NCBI RefSeq assembly: GCF_030817215.1
Contig: NZ_JAUSZA010000001.1
Location: forward strand, 1,896,501 to 1,960,500
Length of the DNA stretch: 64,000 bases
Reading direction: 5' to 3'
Source of the DNA: Paenibacillus sp. V4I3
GTDB lineage: Bacteria; Bacillota; Bacilli; Paenibacillales; NBRC-103111
Within the stretch, counting starts at the first letter, position 1. The number at the start of each line of letters is the position of its first letter. This document shows, in pieces, positions 9,330 to 17,282 of the stretch. The position numbers and the translations under genes were made by a program. The notes under the pieces were generated by a model. It was not told the DNA's origin and made no database searches. It was given only the letters and a program-made list of their open reading frames with translations.

Positions 9330-9381
9330 GTTTTAAGAATTGTTTTAGGCACGGTTAATAGGTGATTTAGAGGCAGTTAAT
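9330..9381 (+). promoter_or_regulatory. Direct-repeat array, possible response-regulator binding region
   Basis: Similar hexamers occur at 9330 (GTTTTA), 9342 (GTTTTA), 9354 (GTTAAT), 9364 (GATTTA) and 9376 (GTTAAT), spaced 10-12 bp, about one helical turn. OmpR-family regulators bind such same-face direct repeats, and an OmpR-family regulator is encoded at the end of the operon that starts here. Assignment to that regulator is inference. Confidence 0.35.
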
Positions 9382-9464
9382 GCGGAGGGGATAAGATGAA
9401 TACATGGAAGCGAGGAACGCATCCAAATTAGATAAAGCGTATGAATACGCGGAGGAAATAAGAT

Positions 9465-10397
9465 ATGAATAAGAAGTTAGCGATGTTGGGATTAGGCGTT
9501 GCGGTAGGCAGCATGATGCTAGTGACCTCGGTATATGCAGGTGTGGGAGACGCTCCCGGGTATGAGACATTCAAATCAGCATTCAAACAAACTGCAGCGG
9601 TGAAGAATGTAACTCGCCAGGTGAATGTGTCCTTACAAGACAATGGGGCTTCATTACTCAATGTGAAATCAACAATTAAGAGCACTGGCGTCGATCACGC
9701 TGGCAGCGCAGTAGTCACAGTGAAAAGTGGAACGGATGAGCAAACTATTCACTTCTACAGCCAAGATGGGAAGCAGATTGTAAAAACAGAGGATTCCGAG
9801 GTGTATAAAGTGCTGGAAGGTGAAGGCATGCCTGGCAAGTTCAAAGGGCATGAGCAAGCAAACCATACACCTGACCCACAAGTTATTAGCGAAGTGGAAA
9901 ATGTGGTCGATGCATTGGTTGGTAACCTGAAGAACTATGTAACCATGAGTGAAGCACCTGGGAACGTGAAGGACATTCATTTTAAATTATCCGGAAGTCA
10001 AATTTCACCCGTTGTGAACACAATTGGCTCGCTGGTTATTAAACATGGCACTGTAGAGAACAATCACCGTCCAATCCCGGCTAAAGCAGATACTCTTGGT
10101 GTAGATGTAACAACACTCAAAAACAGCCTGCCTCAGCTTGTAACTGACATCAAAATGGATGAGGTCGAAGTGAACGCAAGCGTGGATGCTGATAACCACA
10201 TTACGAATCAAACGGCACAAATTCATATTTCTGGTAAAGATGCTCAAGGTGCTGCACATGATGTGGTGTTAAGTGTAGATATGACTTTATCTAGTCTGAA
10301 CTCCACAACGCCAGATACGATTGATTTGAACGGAAAACAAGTGGAAAATGTGAAGTTTGATGAGAATTCCCACAAAAACTGGGGAGAGAAACATTAA
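9465..10397 (+). CDS. Secreted protein of unknown function, first gene of an ABC/two-component operon
   Basis: 310 residues with a clear signal peptide (MNKKLAMLGLGVAVGSMMLVTSVYA). The mature part is rich in Val, Thr, Asn and Lys with alternating hydrophobic residues, suggesting beta structure, and has no cysteine or catalytic motif that I recognise. ATG 9465 follows GGAGG. Downstream on the same strand are an ABC exporter, a sensor kinase and a response regulator, so it may be a cell-surface partner or sensor accessory of that system. Two very short ORFs and a near-duplicate of its ribosome site lie just upstream. I do not recognise the family. Confidence 0.75.
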   Translation: MNKKLAMLGLGVAVGSMMLVTSVYAGVGDAPGYETFKSAFKQTAAVKNVTRQVNVSLQDNGASLLNVKSTIKSTGVDHAGSAVVTVKSGTDEQTIHFYSQDGKQIVKTEDSEVYKVLEGEGMPGKFKGHEQANHTPDPQVISEVENVVDALVGNLKNYVTMSEAPGNVKDIHFKLSGSQISPVVNTIGSLVIKHGTVENNHRPIPAKADTLGVDVTTLKNSLPQLVTDIKMDEVEVNASVDADNHITNQTAQIHISGKDAQGAAHDVVLSVDMTLSSLNSTTPDTIDLNGKQVENVKFDENSHKNWGEKH

Positions 10398-10463
10398 TAG
10401 AAAGACTAGAGGAGGATTCAACGATTGTTGACCTCCTCATTCATTCTGAAAGGCGGCCCGTTC

Positions 10464-11201
10464 ATGAAACCCGTAGTAGAAATTAAGAACCTCACGAAAA
10501 CTTACAAAAATTTGCGCGGTATTCATCAAGTGAATATGACGGTGGAGCAAGGCGATATCTATGGTTTTTTTGGACCCAATGGCGCCGGTAAAACATCGGT
10601 CATGAAGATCATGACTGGTTTAACAAGAGCACAGCAAGGCGAAGTGAAGTTGTTCGGCCATGATGTGTCTACACATTATGAGCAGGCTATGGCGAAGGTT
10701 GGCGTGCTGATTGAAACAGCGGAAGCTTACACCTATATGAGCGGCAGGCGGAATCTGGAGCAGGCGGCGCGCTTTTATCCTGGGATCGGCAAGCAGCGAG
10801 TGGACGAAGTACTGGAGATCGTCGGACTCACCCCTTTTCAACATGAAAAGGTTGCGGGCTACTCACTTGGCATGAAGCAGCGGCTCGGACTAGCGGCAGC
10901 GATGCTGTCGAAGCCTGAACTGCTTATTCTGGATGAGCCGACCAATGGGCTCGATATTGAAGGGATGGTTCAAATTCGTGAAATCATCATGCACCTAGCG
11001 CGTGAAGAGCGAATTACCTTCCTCATCTCCAGTCATCTTATTCATGAAATGGAGCTGATGTGTAATCGCATGGGCATCATTCATCAAGGACGGCTTGTTC
11101 GCGAGGGACTTGTTTCTGAATTAGCCAAAGGCAGCGCGACGCTGGAAGAAGCGTACTTGCGCGAAATCAATGAAGTTAGGAGGCTCGCTGCCCATGCATA
11201 G
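10464..11201 (+). CDS. ABC transporter ATP-binding protein (BcrA/drug-export type)
   Basis: 245 residues. Walker A GPNGAGKTS, signature YSLGMKQRLGLA and Walker B LLILDEPTNGLD are present, with the SSHLIHEMELMCNRMGII segment usual in BcrA-like exporters. ATG 10464 follows AAGGCGG; an in-frame TTG at 10425 has no ribosome site. It works with the permease gene that overlaps its 3' end by 8 bp. The adjacent two-component system suggests an antimicrobial-peptide or envelope-stress exporter, which is inference from context. Confidence 0.88.
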   Translation: MKPVVEIKNLTKTYKNLRGIHQVNMTVEQGDIYGFFGPNGAGKTSVMKIMTGLTRAQQGEVKLFGHDVSTHYEQAMAKVGVLIETAEAYTYMSGRRNLEQAARFYPGIGKQRVDEVLEIVGLTPFQHEKVAGYSLGMKQRLGLAAAMLSKPELLILDEPTNGLDIEGMVQIREIIMHLAREERITFLISSHLIHEMELMCNRMGIIHQGRLVREGLVSELAKGSATLEEAYLREINEVRRLAAHA

Positions 11202-11943
11202 CTTAACCGCCAACGTCTGGAACGAAACGATCAAACTCGCATCGAAGAAGAAAACCATTTTCTTACTAGCTGTTACGCTGCTACTTCCGGTTATTGCAGG
11301 CTTATTGCTTGCACGCTTTCAAAGCGGCATCGGCATCGGAGCCATTGCATCGGGTGATTTCCCTATCGTCATGCTCGGTTTGTTTACGAGTATATTCCTG
11401 CCTTTGTTCGTGTTCATGGGAGCCGCGGATGTATTCGCTGGTGAGATGGGTGAACGTACGATGAAGAATACGCTCACTCGGCCCATTACTCGCTTCAAGG
11501 TTTTCGCATCCAAGCAAATTGCGCTGGGCGTGTACATTGCACTTTATTTAATCGCAGGTTTACTGGCCTCGATTATGTCAGCTCTATTTTTCCAAGACTT
11601 CGGAGGCGTAAGTACAGTGGTTACTTGGTTCCTCGCCTATGGCTCGGCCTTCGTTCCTCTGCTTGTGCTCAGTATTGCAGCCGTGCTTCTCGCGCAGTTC
11701 TTCTCCAGCAGCAGCTCCGCATTGACCGTTAGCATTCTTCTTTATTTGGCGTTTAAAGTAGCTGCTTTTTTCATTCCGCAAATTGCAACCTACTCGCCAA
11801 CAGCTTACACAGATTGGCATATGCTCTGGATTGGCAGTTCGATGGCCATTGGCAAGATGAGCAGCATCTTTATGTTTTTGATGGCGTGTAGTATATTGTT
11901 TTTTACAGCAGGATTTTATTTGTTTGATAAAAAGGAGATTTGA
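11194..11943 (+). CDS. ABC-2 type permease
   Basis: 249 residues with six predicted membrane helices and the usual N-terminal cytoplasmic NVWNETIKLASKKKT segment. The start ATG at 11194 is preceded by TTAGGAGG; an in-frame ATG at 11170 lacks a site. The motif GEMGERTMKNTLTRPITR, a conserved cytoplasmic loop of ABC-2 permeases, is present near residue 85. It overlaps the ATPase gene by 8 bp. The next gene's original start lies 5 bp after its stop. Confidence 0.88.
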   Translation: MHSLTANVWNETIKLASKKKTIFLLAVTLLLPVIAGLLLARFQSGIGIGAIASGDFPIVMLGLFTSIFLPLFVFMGAADVFAGEMGERTMKNTLTRPITRFKVFASKQIALGVYIALYLIAGLLASIMSALFFQDFGGVSTVVTWFLAYGSAFVPLLVLSIAAVLLAQFFSSSSSALTVSILLYLAFKVAAFFIPQIATYSPTAYTDWHMLWIGSSMAIGKMSSIFMFLMACSILFFTAGFYLFDKKEI

Positions 11944-11947
11944 TCCG

Positions 11948-11987
11948 ATGTCGATTCGTTTAGCGGCTGGTACTTTCCTATATAGCC
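11948..11987 (+). other. Displaced 5' end of the sensor kinase gene (apparent +1 frameshift)
   Basis: An AAGGAG site followed by ATG at 11948 opens a frame reading MSIRL, which then runs out of phase. Removing one G near 11963 would give MSIRLRLVLSYIAM, joining the kinase frame, which is itself blocked upstream only by the TAG at 11961. The ATG used for the downstream ORF (11988) has no ribosome site. So the native start was very probably 11948 and one base has been inserted, or the assembly has an error. Confidence 0.6.
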
Positions 11988-13424
11988 ATGCTGCTTGTAC
12001 CGCTTGTGCTCTCCGTGCTAGCCGTGATCTTAATCAGCGTCGCAACGTTTGGGAATCTGAAGTCGGTCTTTCAGGTTGATTTCTCCCAAGGCAATCCGAT
12101 TAAACGTGTTGTTGATCAAGAACTAGAAAATGTCGCTTATATGAAAGCGAAGACGGATACGGAACCGGATGCTTTTCTGGATCCTGCATTTGTGAAGGAT
12201 TTAGAGGCCAAATTCCATAAAATTAATATGGGCATCATCATCCGGAAGGATAAAGAGATTACGTACGTTTCACCGTATATTAAGCAAGGGGAGGCTGAGA
12301 ATACCTCCAAGCTGCCTTCTTTTGGCACATCATCGGGTCAATTTCAGCGAAATCAAGGTTCCCTGTGGATAACTAGGCAGCAGGATTTTTTATTTTCAGA
12401 TAATAGTAAAGGCTCTGTATTCGTTTTTCTGGATGGCGGTCCCTTTCAAAAGTATCTTCACCAATTTTCGAAATCCGTCATTGTTACGTTTATTCTTATT
12501 CTCGTATTGACGAATGGTGTACTGACTTACTTCGTTTCTCGCAGTATTATTAGGCCTCTAAGAGCACTCAAACGTGCGGCGGAGGAGATCAAGGAAGGCA
12601 ATCTCGACTTTGAGATTGTACCGCATTCCGATGATGAAATTGGTGAGCTGAGTACGGCATTTGAAGAAATGCGGCGTAAGCTCAAGAAATCCGTAGAGGT
12701 TCAGCTTCAATATGAAGAGAACCGCAAGGAGCTTATTTCGAATATTTCCCACGATCTTAAGACGCCGGTTACGGCGATTAAAGGATATGTCGAGGGGATT
12801 ATGGACGGTGTATCGAATTCCCCAGATAAGCTGGATCGGTACATTCGTACCATCTATAACAAAGCAGCTGATATGGATAGGCTCATTGATGAATTATTTC
12901 TGTTCTCCAAGCTGGATTTGGGCAAAGTGCCATTTCAATTCGAGAAGGTTGATCTCGGGCAATACGTGTTGGATTGCGCGCAGGAATTGCAGTTCGATAT
13001 GGAGAAAAAAGGGGTTGAGTTCGCGCTCACCGAGCTGCCGAAGTCACCGCTGTATGTAACGGCAGACCGTGACAAGCTCAGGCGTGTCCTGCTGAACATT
13101 ATCGAAAATGCGATAAAATATAGTGAAGAAGGCAAATGCCACATTACCTTAACGTTGAGAGAGATAGACGGCAATGCCGTCATTCAAATAAAAGATAGAG
13201 GTCAAGGCATATCGGAGGAATCGCTTCCTCATATTTTTGATCGGTTTTACCGGGCAGATCCTTCACGTAACACGGCTACCGGAGGAAGCGGGCTTGGACT
13301 GGCGATAGCCAAACAAATTATGGAAGAGCACGGCGGGAGAATCAGCGCATCCAGTATCATGGGGCGGGGGACAACCGTATACATGGCATTACCGCTTAGT
13401 CAGCAGGGGGAGAGCGAAGGATGA
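11988..13424 (+). CDS. HAMP-domain sensor histidine kinase, N terminus frameshifted
   Basis: 478 residues from the first in-frame ATG. Order: membrane helix (1-20), extracytoplasmic sensor (about 25-160), second helix (162-183), HAMP (about 185-235), HisKA with SNISHDLKTP and phospho-accepting His255, then HATPase with N box IIENAIKYS, DRGQGI and GSGLGLAIA. It phosphorylates the response regulator encoded 4 bp overlapping downstream. The first helix is shortened because the gene's expected start (11948) is out of frame by one base; if real, membrane insertion may be affected, though reinitiation at 11988 would leave most of helix 1. Confidence 0.85.
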   Translation: MLLVPLVLSVLAVILISVATFGNLKSVFQVDFSQGNPIKRVVDQELENVAYMKAKTDTEPDAFLDPAFVKDLEAKFHKINMGIIIRKDKEITYVSPYIKQGEAENTSKLPSFGTSSGQFQRNQGSLWITRQQDFLFSDNSKGSVFVFLDGGPFQKYLHQFSKSVIVTFILILVLTNGVLTYFVSRSIIRPLRALKRAAEEIKEGNLDFEIVPHSDDEIGELSTAFEEMRRKLKKSVEVQLQYEENRKELISNISHDLKTPVTAIKGYVEGIMDGVSNSPDKLDRYIRTIYNKAADMDRLIDELFLFSKLDLGKVPFQFEKVDLGQYVLDCAQELQFDMEKKGVEFALTELPKSPLYVTADRDKLRRVLLNIIENAIKYSEEGKCHITLTLREIDGNAVIQIKDRGQGISEESLPHIFDRFYRADPSRNTATGGSGLGLAIAKQIMEEHGGRISASSIMGRGTTVYMALPLSQQGESEG

Positions 13425-14110
13425 GTCGAATCTTAATTATTGAAGACGAGCAAAGTATTGCAGAGCTGGAGCGGGATTATTTGGAGATCAGCGGCTATGA
13501 AGTCGATATCGAAAATAGCGGGGACAAGGGGCTCCAGCGAGCCCTCTCTACGGATTATGATCTCATTATTCTCGACCTTATGCTGCCGAAGGTGGATGGT
13601 TTCGAAATCTGCCGGCGTATTCGCAGTGAGAAGGACATTCCCATCGTGATGGTCTCCGCTAAAAAGGAAGACATCGATAAAATTCGCGGCCTCGGCCTCG
13701 GCGCTGACGATTACATGATCAAGCCCTTCAGCCCCAGCGAGCTGGTGGCCAGAGTGAAAGCCCATTTAGCACGCTACGAACGGCTGATGGGGCGGCGCGA
13801 AACGCGGAATGATGAAGTCCGCATTCGCGGTTTGATGATTGATAAAACAGCGCGCCGTGTTTTTGTCAACGAGAAAGAAGTCGTCTTCACGACGAAAGAA
13901 TTCGATCTGCTCACCCATCTGGCGATGAACCCGAATCGTGTATACAGCAAAGAGCAGCTTTTTGACCTTCTATGGGGGATGGACGCCATGGGGGAAATCG
14001 CGACAGTGACGGTACATATTCGCAAGCTGCGCGAGAAAATCGAGCAAGACCCGTCCAACCCGCAATACATCGAGACCATCTGGGGAGCGGGATATCGGTT
14101 TCGGATTTAA
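13421..14110 (+). CDS. OmpR/PhoB-family response regulator
   Basis: 229 residues. Receiver domain: acidic pair E8/D9, phospho-acceptor Asp52 in LIILDLMLPKVDG, VSAKKE switch Thr/Ser position and conserved Lys in MIKPFSP. The winged-helix effector follows (about residues 130-228, ending IETIWGAGYRFRI). It overlaps the kinase gene by 4 bp and ends an operon of secreted protein, ABC exporter and kinase. The direct repeats at 9330-9381 are a candidate autoregulatory target. Confidence 0.92.
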   Translation: MSRILIIEDEQSIAELERDYLEISGYEVDIENSGDKGLQRALSTDYDLIILDLMLPKVDGFEICRRIRSEKDIPIVMVSAKKEDIDKIRGLGLGADDYMIKPFSPSELVARVKAHLARYERLMGRRETRNDEVRIRGLMIDKTARRVFVNEKEVVFTTKEFDLLTHLAMNPNRVYSKEQLFDLLWGMDAMGEIATVTVHIRKLREKIEQDPSNPQYIETIWGAGYRFRI

Positions 14111-14115
14111 TGGGA

Positions 14116-14159
14116 AAGCCTGGGAAGAGTGCCTAACTCTTCTTGGGCTTTTTGTTTTT
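14116..14159 (+). terminator. Rho-independent terminator of the ABC/two-component operon
   Basis: Fifteen-base arms (14116-14130 and 14136-14150) pair throughout with three G-T pairs around a 5-nt loop, followed by TTTGTTTTT. Confidence 0.85.
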
Positions 14160-14195
14160 CAGGGACATTGGTCACGCCCGGTGAAAGCTCGGAAA

Positions 14196-14406
14196 CGGAG
14201 CCTATCTCGGTGGATGCCAGCCGAAAGTGCGTTTTAAGAGCCTAATCGTCTACGCTCCATTGCTTAGAACCGCCGAAAGCGCGGAAACCGACTTCTCATG
14301 CCCCATATTCTGGCCTCGCCACAGTGTCGCTTTGAGATAAGCGCGTTTTCGGAGCCTATCTCTGTGGATGCCAGCCGAAAGCTTGTATCTCGAGCGTAAT
14401 CGTCTA
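14196..14406. repeat. Pair of imperfect 57-bp direct repeats in a 387-bp gene-free stretch
   Basis: The gap 14111-14497 holds a terminator, two copies of one element and a probable mgtC-like promoter. Copies lie at 14196-14252 and 14350-14406. Each begins CGGAGCCTATCTC, has GTGGATGCCAGCCGAAAG at about positions 15-32 and ends TAATCGTCTA, with a variable middle; the offset is exactly 154 bp. Between them are further fragments (CCGAAAGCGCGGAAACCGAC) able to pair with parts of the copies. No gene is seen. It resembles degenerate intergenic repeats rather than an operator pair. Confidence 0.6.
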
Positions 14407-14497
14407 TAAGATGATGTAGTAATTAACAAATGGTCATTTACTCCATTGTAATGTTAAGATATTGTAAAGGTAATTTACACAGAGGAGAAAACTTACA

Positions 14498-15184
14498 ATG
14501 ATACTTTCCGTGGATTGGCACATTTTAATGAAATTAGGGATCTCAGCTATATTTGGTCTCATTATTGGCCTGGAACGAGAAATCAGGAATAAGCCGCTCG
14601 GACTCAAGACTTCTTTAGTCATTTGCTTAAGCAGCTGCTTGCTGACGATCGTGTCCATCGAATCGGCCAATAAATACGCCGTCATGGGACTGCACGTGAT
14701 GGACCCCATGCGTCTAGCTGCGCAAGTCGTTAGTGGAATCGGTTTTCTTGGGGCTGGGGTCATCCTTCGCAAACACAATGATGTCATTATCGGATTAACG
14801 ACAGCTGCAATGATCTGGGGGGCGGCCGGACTTGGGATTGCGGTTGGGGCAGGCTTCTTTGTAGAAGCATTTTTTGGACTCCTACTTATCATGATTAGCG
14901 TCGTAGTTTTGCCTTATTATATTAAGAAAATGGGTCCAAGACCGCTGATTATGAAAGACCTGCGCGTGAGGCTCGTCGTCTCCCATGACGGCAACTTAAC
15001 GACGATTATCAAAGCGATCATTGCTAAAGGCTACAAGATGAAAAGCGTACATATTAAAGAGCTGAACCAGGAGCAGCAAGAGCTGAATTTCATCGTGTAT
15101 ATTGATAGGAAATATGCTTCGGAAGTGTATGATGAGTTGAAAAGTATGGATTATATTGAGATTGCAGAAGTTGAGACTTTGTAG
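14498..15184 (+). CDS. MgtC/SapB-family inner membrane protein
   Basis: 228 residues. Four to five membrane helices fill the first 150 residues with family motifs: SAIFGLIIGLEREIRNKPLGLKT, the MDPMRLAAQVVSGIGFLGAG block and GLTTAAMIWGAAGLGIAVG. A soluble ACT-like C-terminal domain (about 160-228) follows. MgtC proteins are linked to growth at low magnesium and membrane-energy homeostasis. ATG 14498 follows AGAGGAGA. It stands alone between two terminators. Confidence 0.88.
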   Translation: MILSVDWHILMKLGISAIFGLIIGLEREIRNKPLGLKTSLVICLSSCLLTIVSIESANKYAVMGLHVMDPMRLAAQVVSGIGFLGAGVILRKHNDVIIGLTTAAMIWGAAGLGIAVGAGFFVEAFFGLLLIMISVVVLPYYIKKMGPRPLIMKDLRVRLVVSHDGNLTTIIKAIIAKGYKMKSVHIKELNQEQQELNFIVYIDRKYASEVYDELKSMDYIEIAEVETL

Positions 15185-15201
15185 GGGGCAAAAGAAGTAA
15201 T

Positions 15202-15243
15202 AGGATCGGATTGTGGTTTCTGACGCAATCCGGTCCTTTTTAT
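15202..15243 (+). terminator. Rho-independent terminator after the MgtC-like gene
   Basis: AGGATCGGATTG pairs with CAATCCGGTCCT (one G-T pair) around a 12-nt loop and is followed by a T run. Confidence 0.85.
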
Positions 15244-15401
15244 AATTAGCTCGAAGTACCTGATGAAGCAGCACATCTTGCACCGAGTTCAGCTAATGCA
15301 CTGGAAAGGGAGCAGAAGTCTATACAACTTGAAGTGGAAAATCATGTTACAATATTGATCAAGAAATCATAACGGGTTAATGAATGAAAAGGGGCGCTGG
15401 C

Positions 15402-16286
15402 ATGGAGGATGTTCATCTGCATTTAAAAAATCTTGGCTTCACAGACCTTGAAGCCAAGTGCCTGCACGTGCTCGCCGAAAGCGGCACGCAGACGGGCTAC
15501 GAAATCGCCAAGCAGCTTGGCGTTTCGCGCTCGAATGTCTACTCCGCGCTGCAGAAGCTCGCGGAGAAGGGGGCTGTGCTCACTAGTCACGGTGAGCCCA
15601 CGCATTATCAGAGCGTGCCGATCGAAGAGATCGGCGAGCGAATTGAAGCGGAGCTGCAAGCCTCGATCCGCTACGTGAAAGCGCACATGCCGAAGCAGGA
15701 TGCGCACCGCTCGGAGTACTTCAGCTTGGAGGGAGACGCGAAGGTCATCGAGCGTATACGAACTGAGCTGAAAAAGGCGAAGGAAGAAGCGCTCTGTGAG
15801 CTATGGTCGGAAGAAGCGCAGCTTCTGAAGGAAGTTCTTCGTCAAGTGCCAGCGCAAGGCGTGCGCTTGCTGGTTTCGACGATTGGCGAAGCGGAGCTGC
15901 CAAGCGGGGTTCATCAATTCCAGCACGGACGCGAAGAGGGTTGGCAGAAACGCAATGGGCGGAAATTTACGCTGCTGATCGACCGTAAGCTGGCAATTGT
16001 TGGCACGCGAGGCGGCGAGGAGCCGGCTCTGGCGATGATGACGGAGCATCCAGCGATGGTCGAGCTGCTGCTGAACAATTTTTTTCGTGATGTGGTGATC
16101 CACGAGCTGCAGCAGGATATGGGCGCAAAGCTAGAAGATAAATATGGCAAGAACTTCAAAAAAATTATTCAGAAGTACACCGAGGTAAAGGTAATGGATC
16201 CCCAACCGGCGGGTGTAGGGAAGTCGCTGGAAGGCAAGTCTAGTGAAGGAAAGTCTGCCGAAGGAAAAAGGAGAAAGAAGAAATGA
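15402..16286 (+). CDS. TrmB-like winged-helix transcriptional regulator
   Basis: 294 residues. The N-terminal helix-turn-helix (about 1-75) contains LGFTDLEAKCLHVL, GYEIAKQLGVSRSNVYSALQKL and a wing ending HYQSVP, the pattern of TrmB regulators. A coiled region and a ligand-type domain (residues 110-240) follow. The C-terminal tail carries a three-fold Ser-x-Glu-Gly-Lys repeat then KRRKKK, probably disordered. ATG 15402 has AAGGGG upstream at good spacing; ATG 15384 is possible but lacks a site. It overlaps the HD hydrolase gene by 4 bp, so the two are coupled; targets unknown. Confidence 0.8.
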   Translation: MEDVHLHLKNLGFTDLEAKCLHVLAESGTQTGYEIAKQLGVSRSNVYSALQKLAEKGAVLTSHGEPTHYQSVPIEEIGERIEAELQASIRYVKAHMPKQDAHRSEYFSLEGDAKVIERIRTELKKAKEEALCELWSEEAQLLKEVLRQVPAQGVRLLVSTIGEAELPSGVHQFQHGREEGWQKRNGRKFTLLIDRKLAIVGTRGGEEPALAMMTEHPAMVELLLNNFFRDVVIHELQQDMGAKLEDKYGKNFKKIIQKYTEVKVMDPQPAGVGKSLEGKSSEGKSAEGKRRKKK

Positions 16287-16954
16287 CGCAGCATGACGGG
16301 GAACAAACGAAGATAGAGGGAATTCTACTCGCAGCGGAAGCGCTCGTGAAGGAGAAGCTGGAGCGCGATAGCAGCGGCCACGACTGGTGGCACATTTATC
16401 GTGTCGTGCAGACGACGAAGCGTATTGCTGCCCAGGAGGGCGCTGACGGATTCGTCTGCGAGCTTGCGGCGCTGCTTCACGACGTCGTCGACGAGAAGCT
16501 GAACGCCGATCCAGCCGCTGCGCAGCGCGAGCTTGCGGCGTGGCTCGCTGCCAGCGGCACACCAGCGGAGCAAGTGCAGCACGTGCTGGAGATCATCAGC
16601 ACGATGTCGTTCAAGGGCGGTGCGCGTCCACCTATGCGCACGCTGGAAGGCCAAGTCGTGCAGGATGCCGACCGGTTGGATGCGATAGGCGCGGTAGGCA
16701 TCTCGCGCGTATTCGCTTATTCGGGCTGGAAAGGCCGCCCGATTCACGATCCTACCGTCATGGCTCGTGAGCATATGACGGAGGCGGAGTATCGCGCGGG
16801 GAAAGATACCGCGATTAATCACTTCTACGAGAAGCTCCTGAAATTGAAGGAGCTTATGAACACAGACTACGCCCGGCAGCTGGCAGAGGAGCGGCACCGC
16901 TTCATGGAGCAGTACCTCGAACAATTTTACGCGGAGTGGGAAGGCGAGCGATAG
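16283..16954 (+). CDS. HD-domain phosphohydrolase
   Basis: 223 residues of the small HD hydrolase family resembling YedJ. The metal-binding pattern is visible: His in GHDWWHIYRV near residue 34, HD in ALLHDVVDEKL near 72, and QDADRLDAIGAVGISRVFAY near 130. Substrate unknown; family members act on nucleotides or related phosphoesters. It is translationally coupled to the TrmB-like regulator upstream and is followed by a terminator. The gene is locally very GC-rich at 16430-16620. Confidence 0.85.
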   Translation: MTQHDGEQTKIEGILLAAEALVKEKLERDSSGHDWWHIYRVVQTTKRIAAQEGADGFVCELAALLHDVVDEKLNADPAAAQRELAAWLAASGTPAEQVQHVLEIISTMSFKGGARPPMRTLEGQVVQDADRLDAIGAVGISRVFAYSGWKGRPIHDPTVMAREHMTEAEYRAGKDTAINHFYEKLLKLKELMNTDYARQLAEERHRFMEQYLEQFYAEWEGER

Positions 16955-16963
16955 CAAACGAAA

Positions 16964-16988
16964 AAGAGCCAATGATGGCTCTTTTTTT
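16964..16988 (+). terminator. Rho-independent terminator after the HD hydrolase
   Basis: AAGAGCCA, ATGA loop, TGGCTCTT, then a run of eight T. Confidence 0.85.
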
Positions 16989-17025
16989 GGTGAGATAGGC
17001 TGGTCTTTTCGCTTTTGCAGATAAG

Positions 17026-17210
17026 AATGTTGTACAGCATACAACATTTTTTAGGATTTCATGGTTCCAAATGAAAATTGTTGTACGCTGTACAACAATT
17101 TGTTCTAATTTGCTTCAAAGATGCTCGATTTGAGGGGGATTGTTGCACTTTGTACAACTCCGGAGAGGATATCCACACCTTAAGGGGCACATTGTTGTAT
17201 AAAGTACAAC
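17026..17210. repeat. Four spaced palindromes, consensus GTTGTAC-N3-GTACAAC
   Basis: Cores lie at 17029-17045, 17080-17096, 17142-17158 and 17194-17210, 51, 62 and 52 bp apart. The second is longest: 12-bp perfect arms with a 3-nt centre (17075-17101). The first extends to 9-bp perfect arms around 5 nt (17026-17048). Copies 3 and 4 also share a TTxAGGGG block 9-10 nt upstream of ATTGTTG. They occupy the start of a 655-bp gene-free stretch (16955-17609) that also holds a terminator and a coding-like remnant. They could be operators or a small interspersed palindrome family. Confidence 0.7.
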
Positions 17211-17282
17211 TTCGCTTCTCTTTCAGTTATATGCGCAGCTTATCTTGCTACTATTCGTACCGTTGCCCAGCCCGATTGCTGA

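Noticed and set aside
14498..14892. Antisense 152-codon frame opposite the MgtC-like gene
   Set aside because: Shadow of a membrane protein gene; Pro/Thr-rich content is the usual complement of hydrophobic codons.
16325..17047. 240-codon antisense frame over the HD hydrolase gene
   Set aside because: It is a shadow of a GC-rich coding region with no ribosome site; the sense frame has clear HD motifs.
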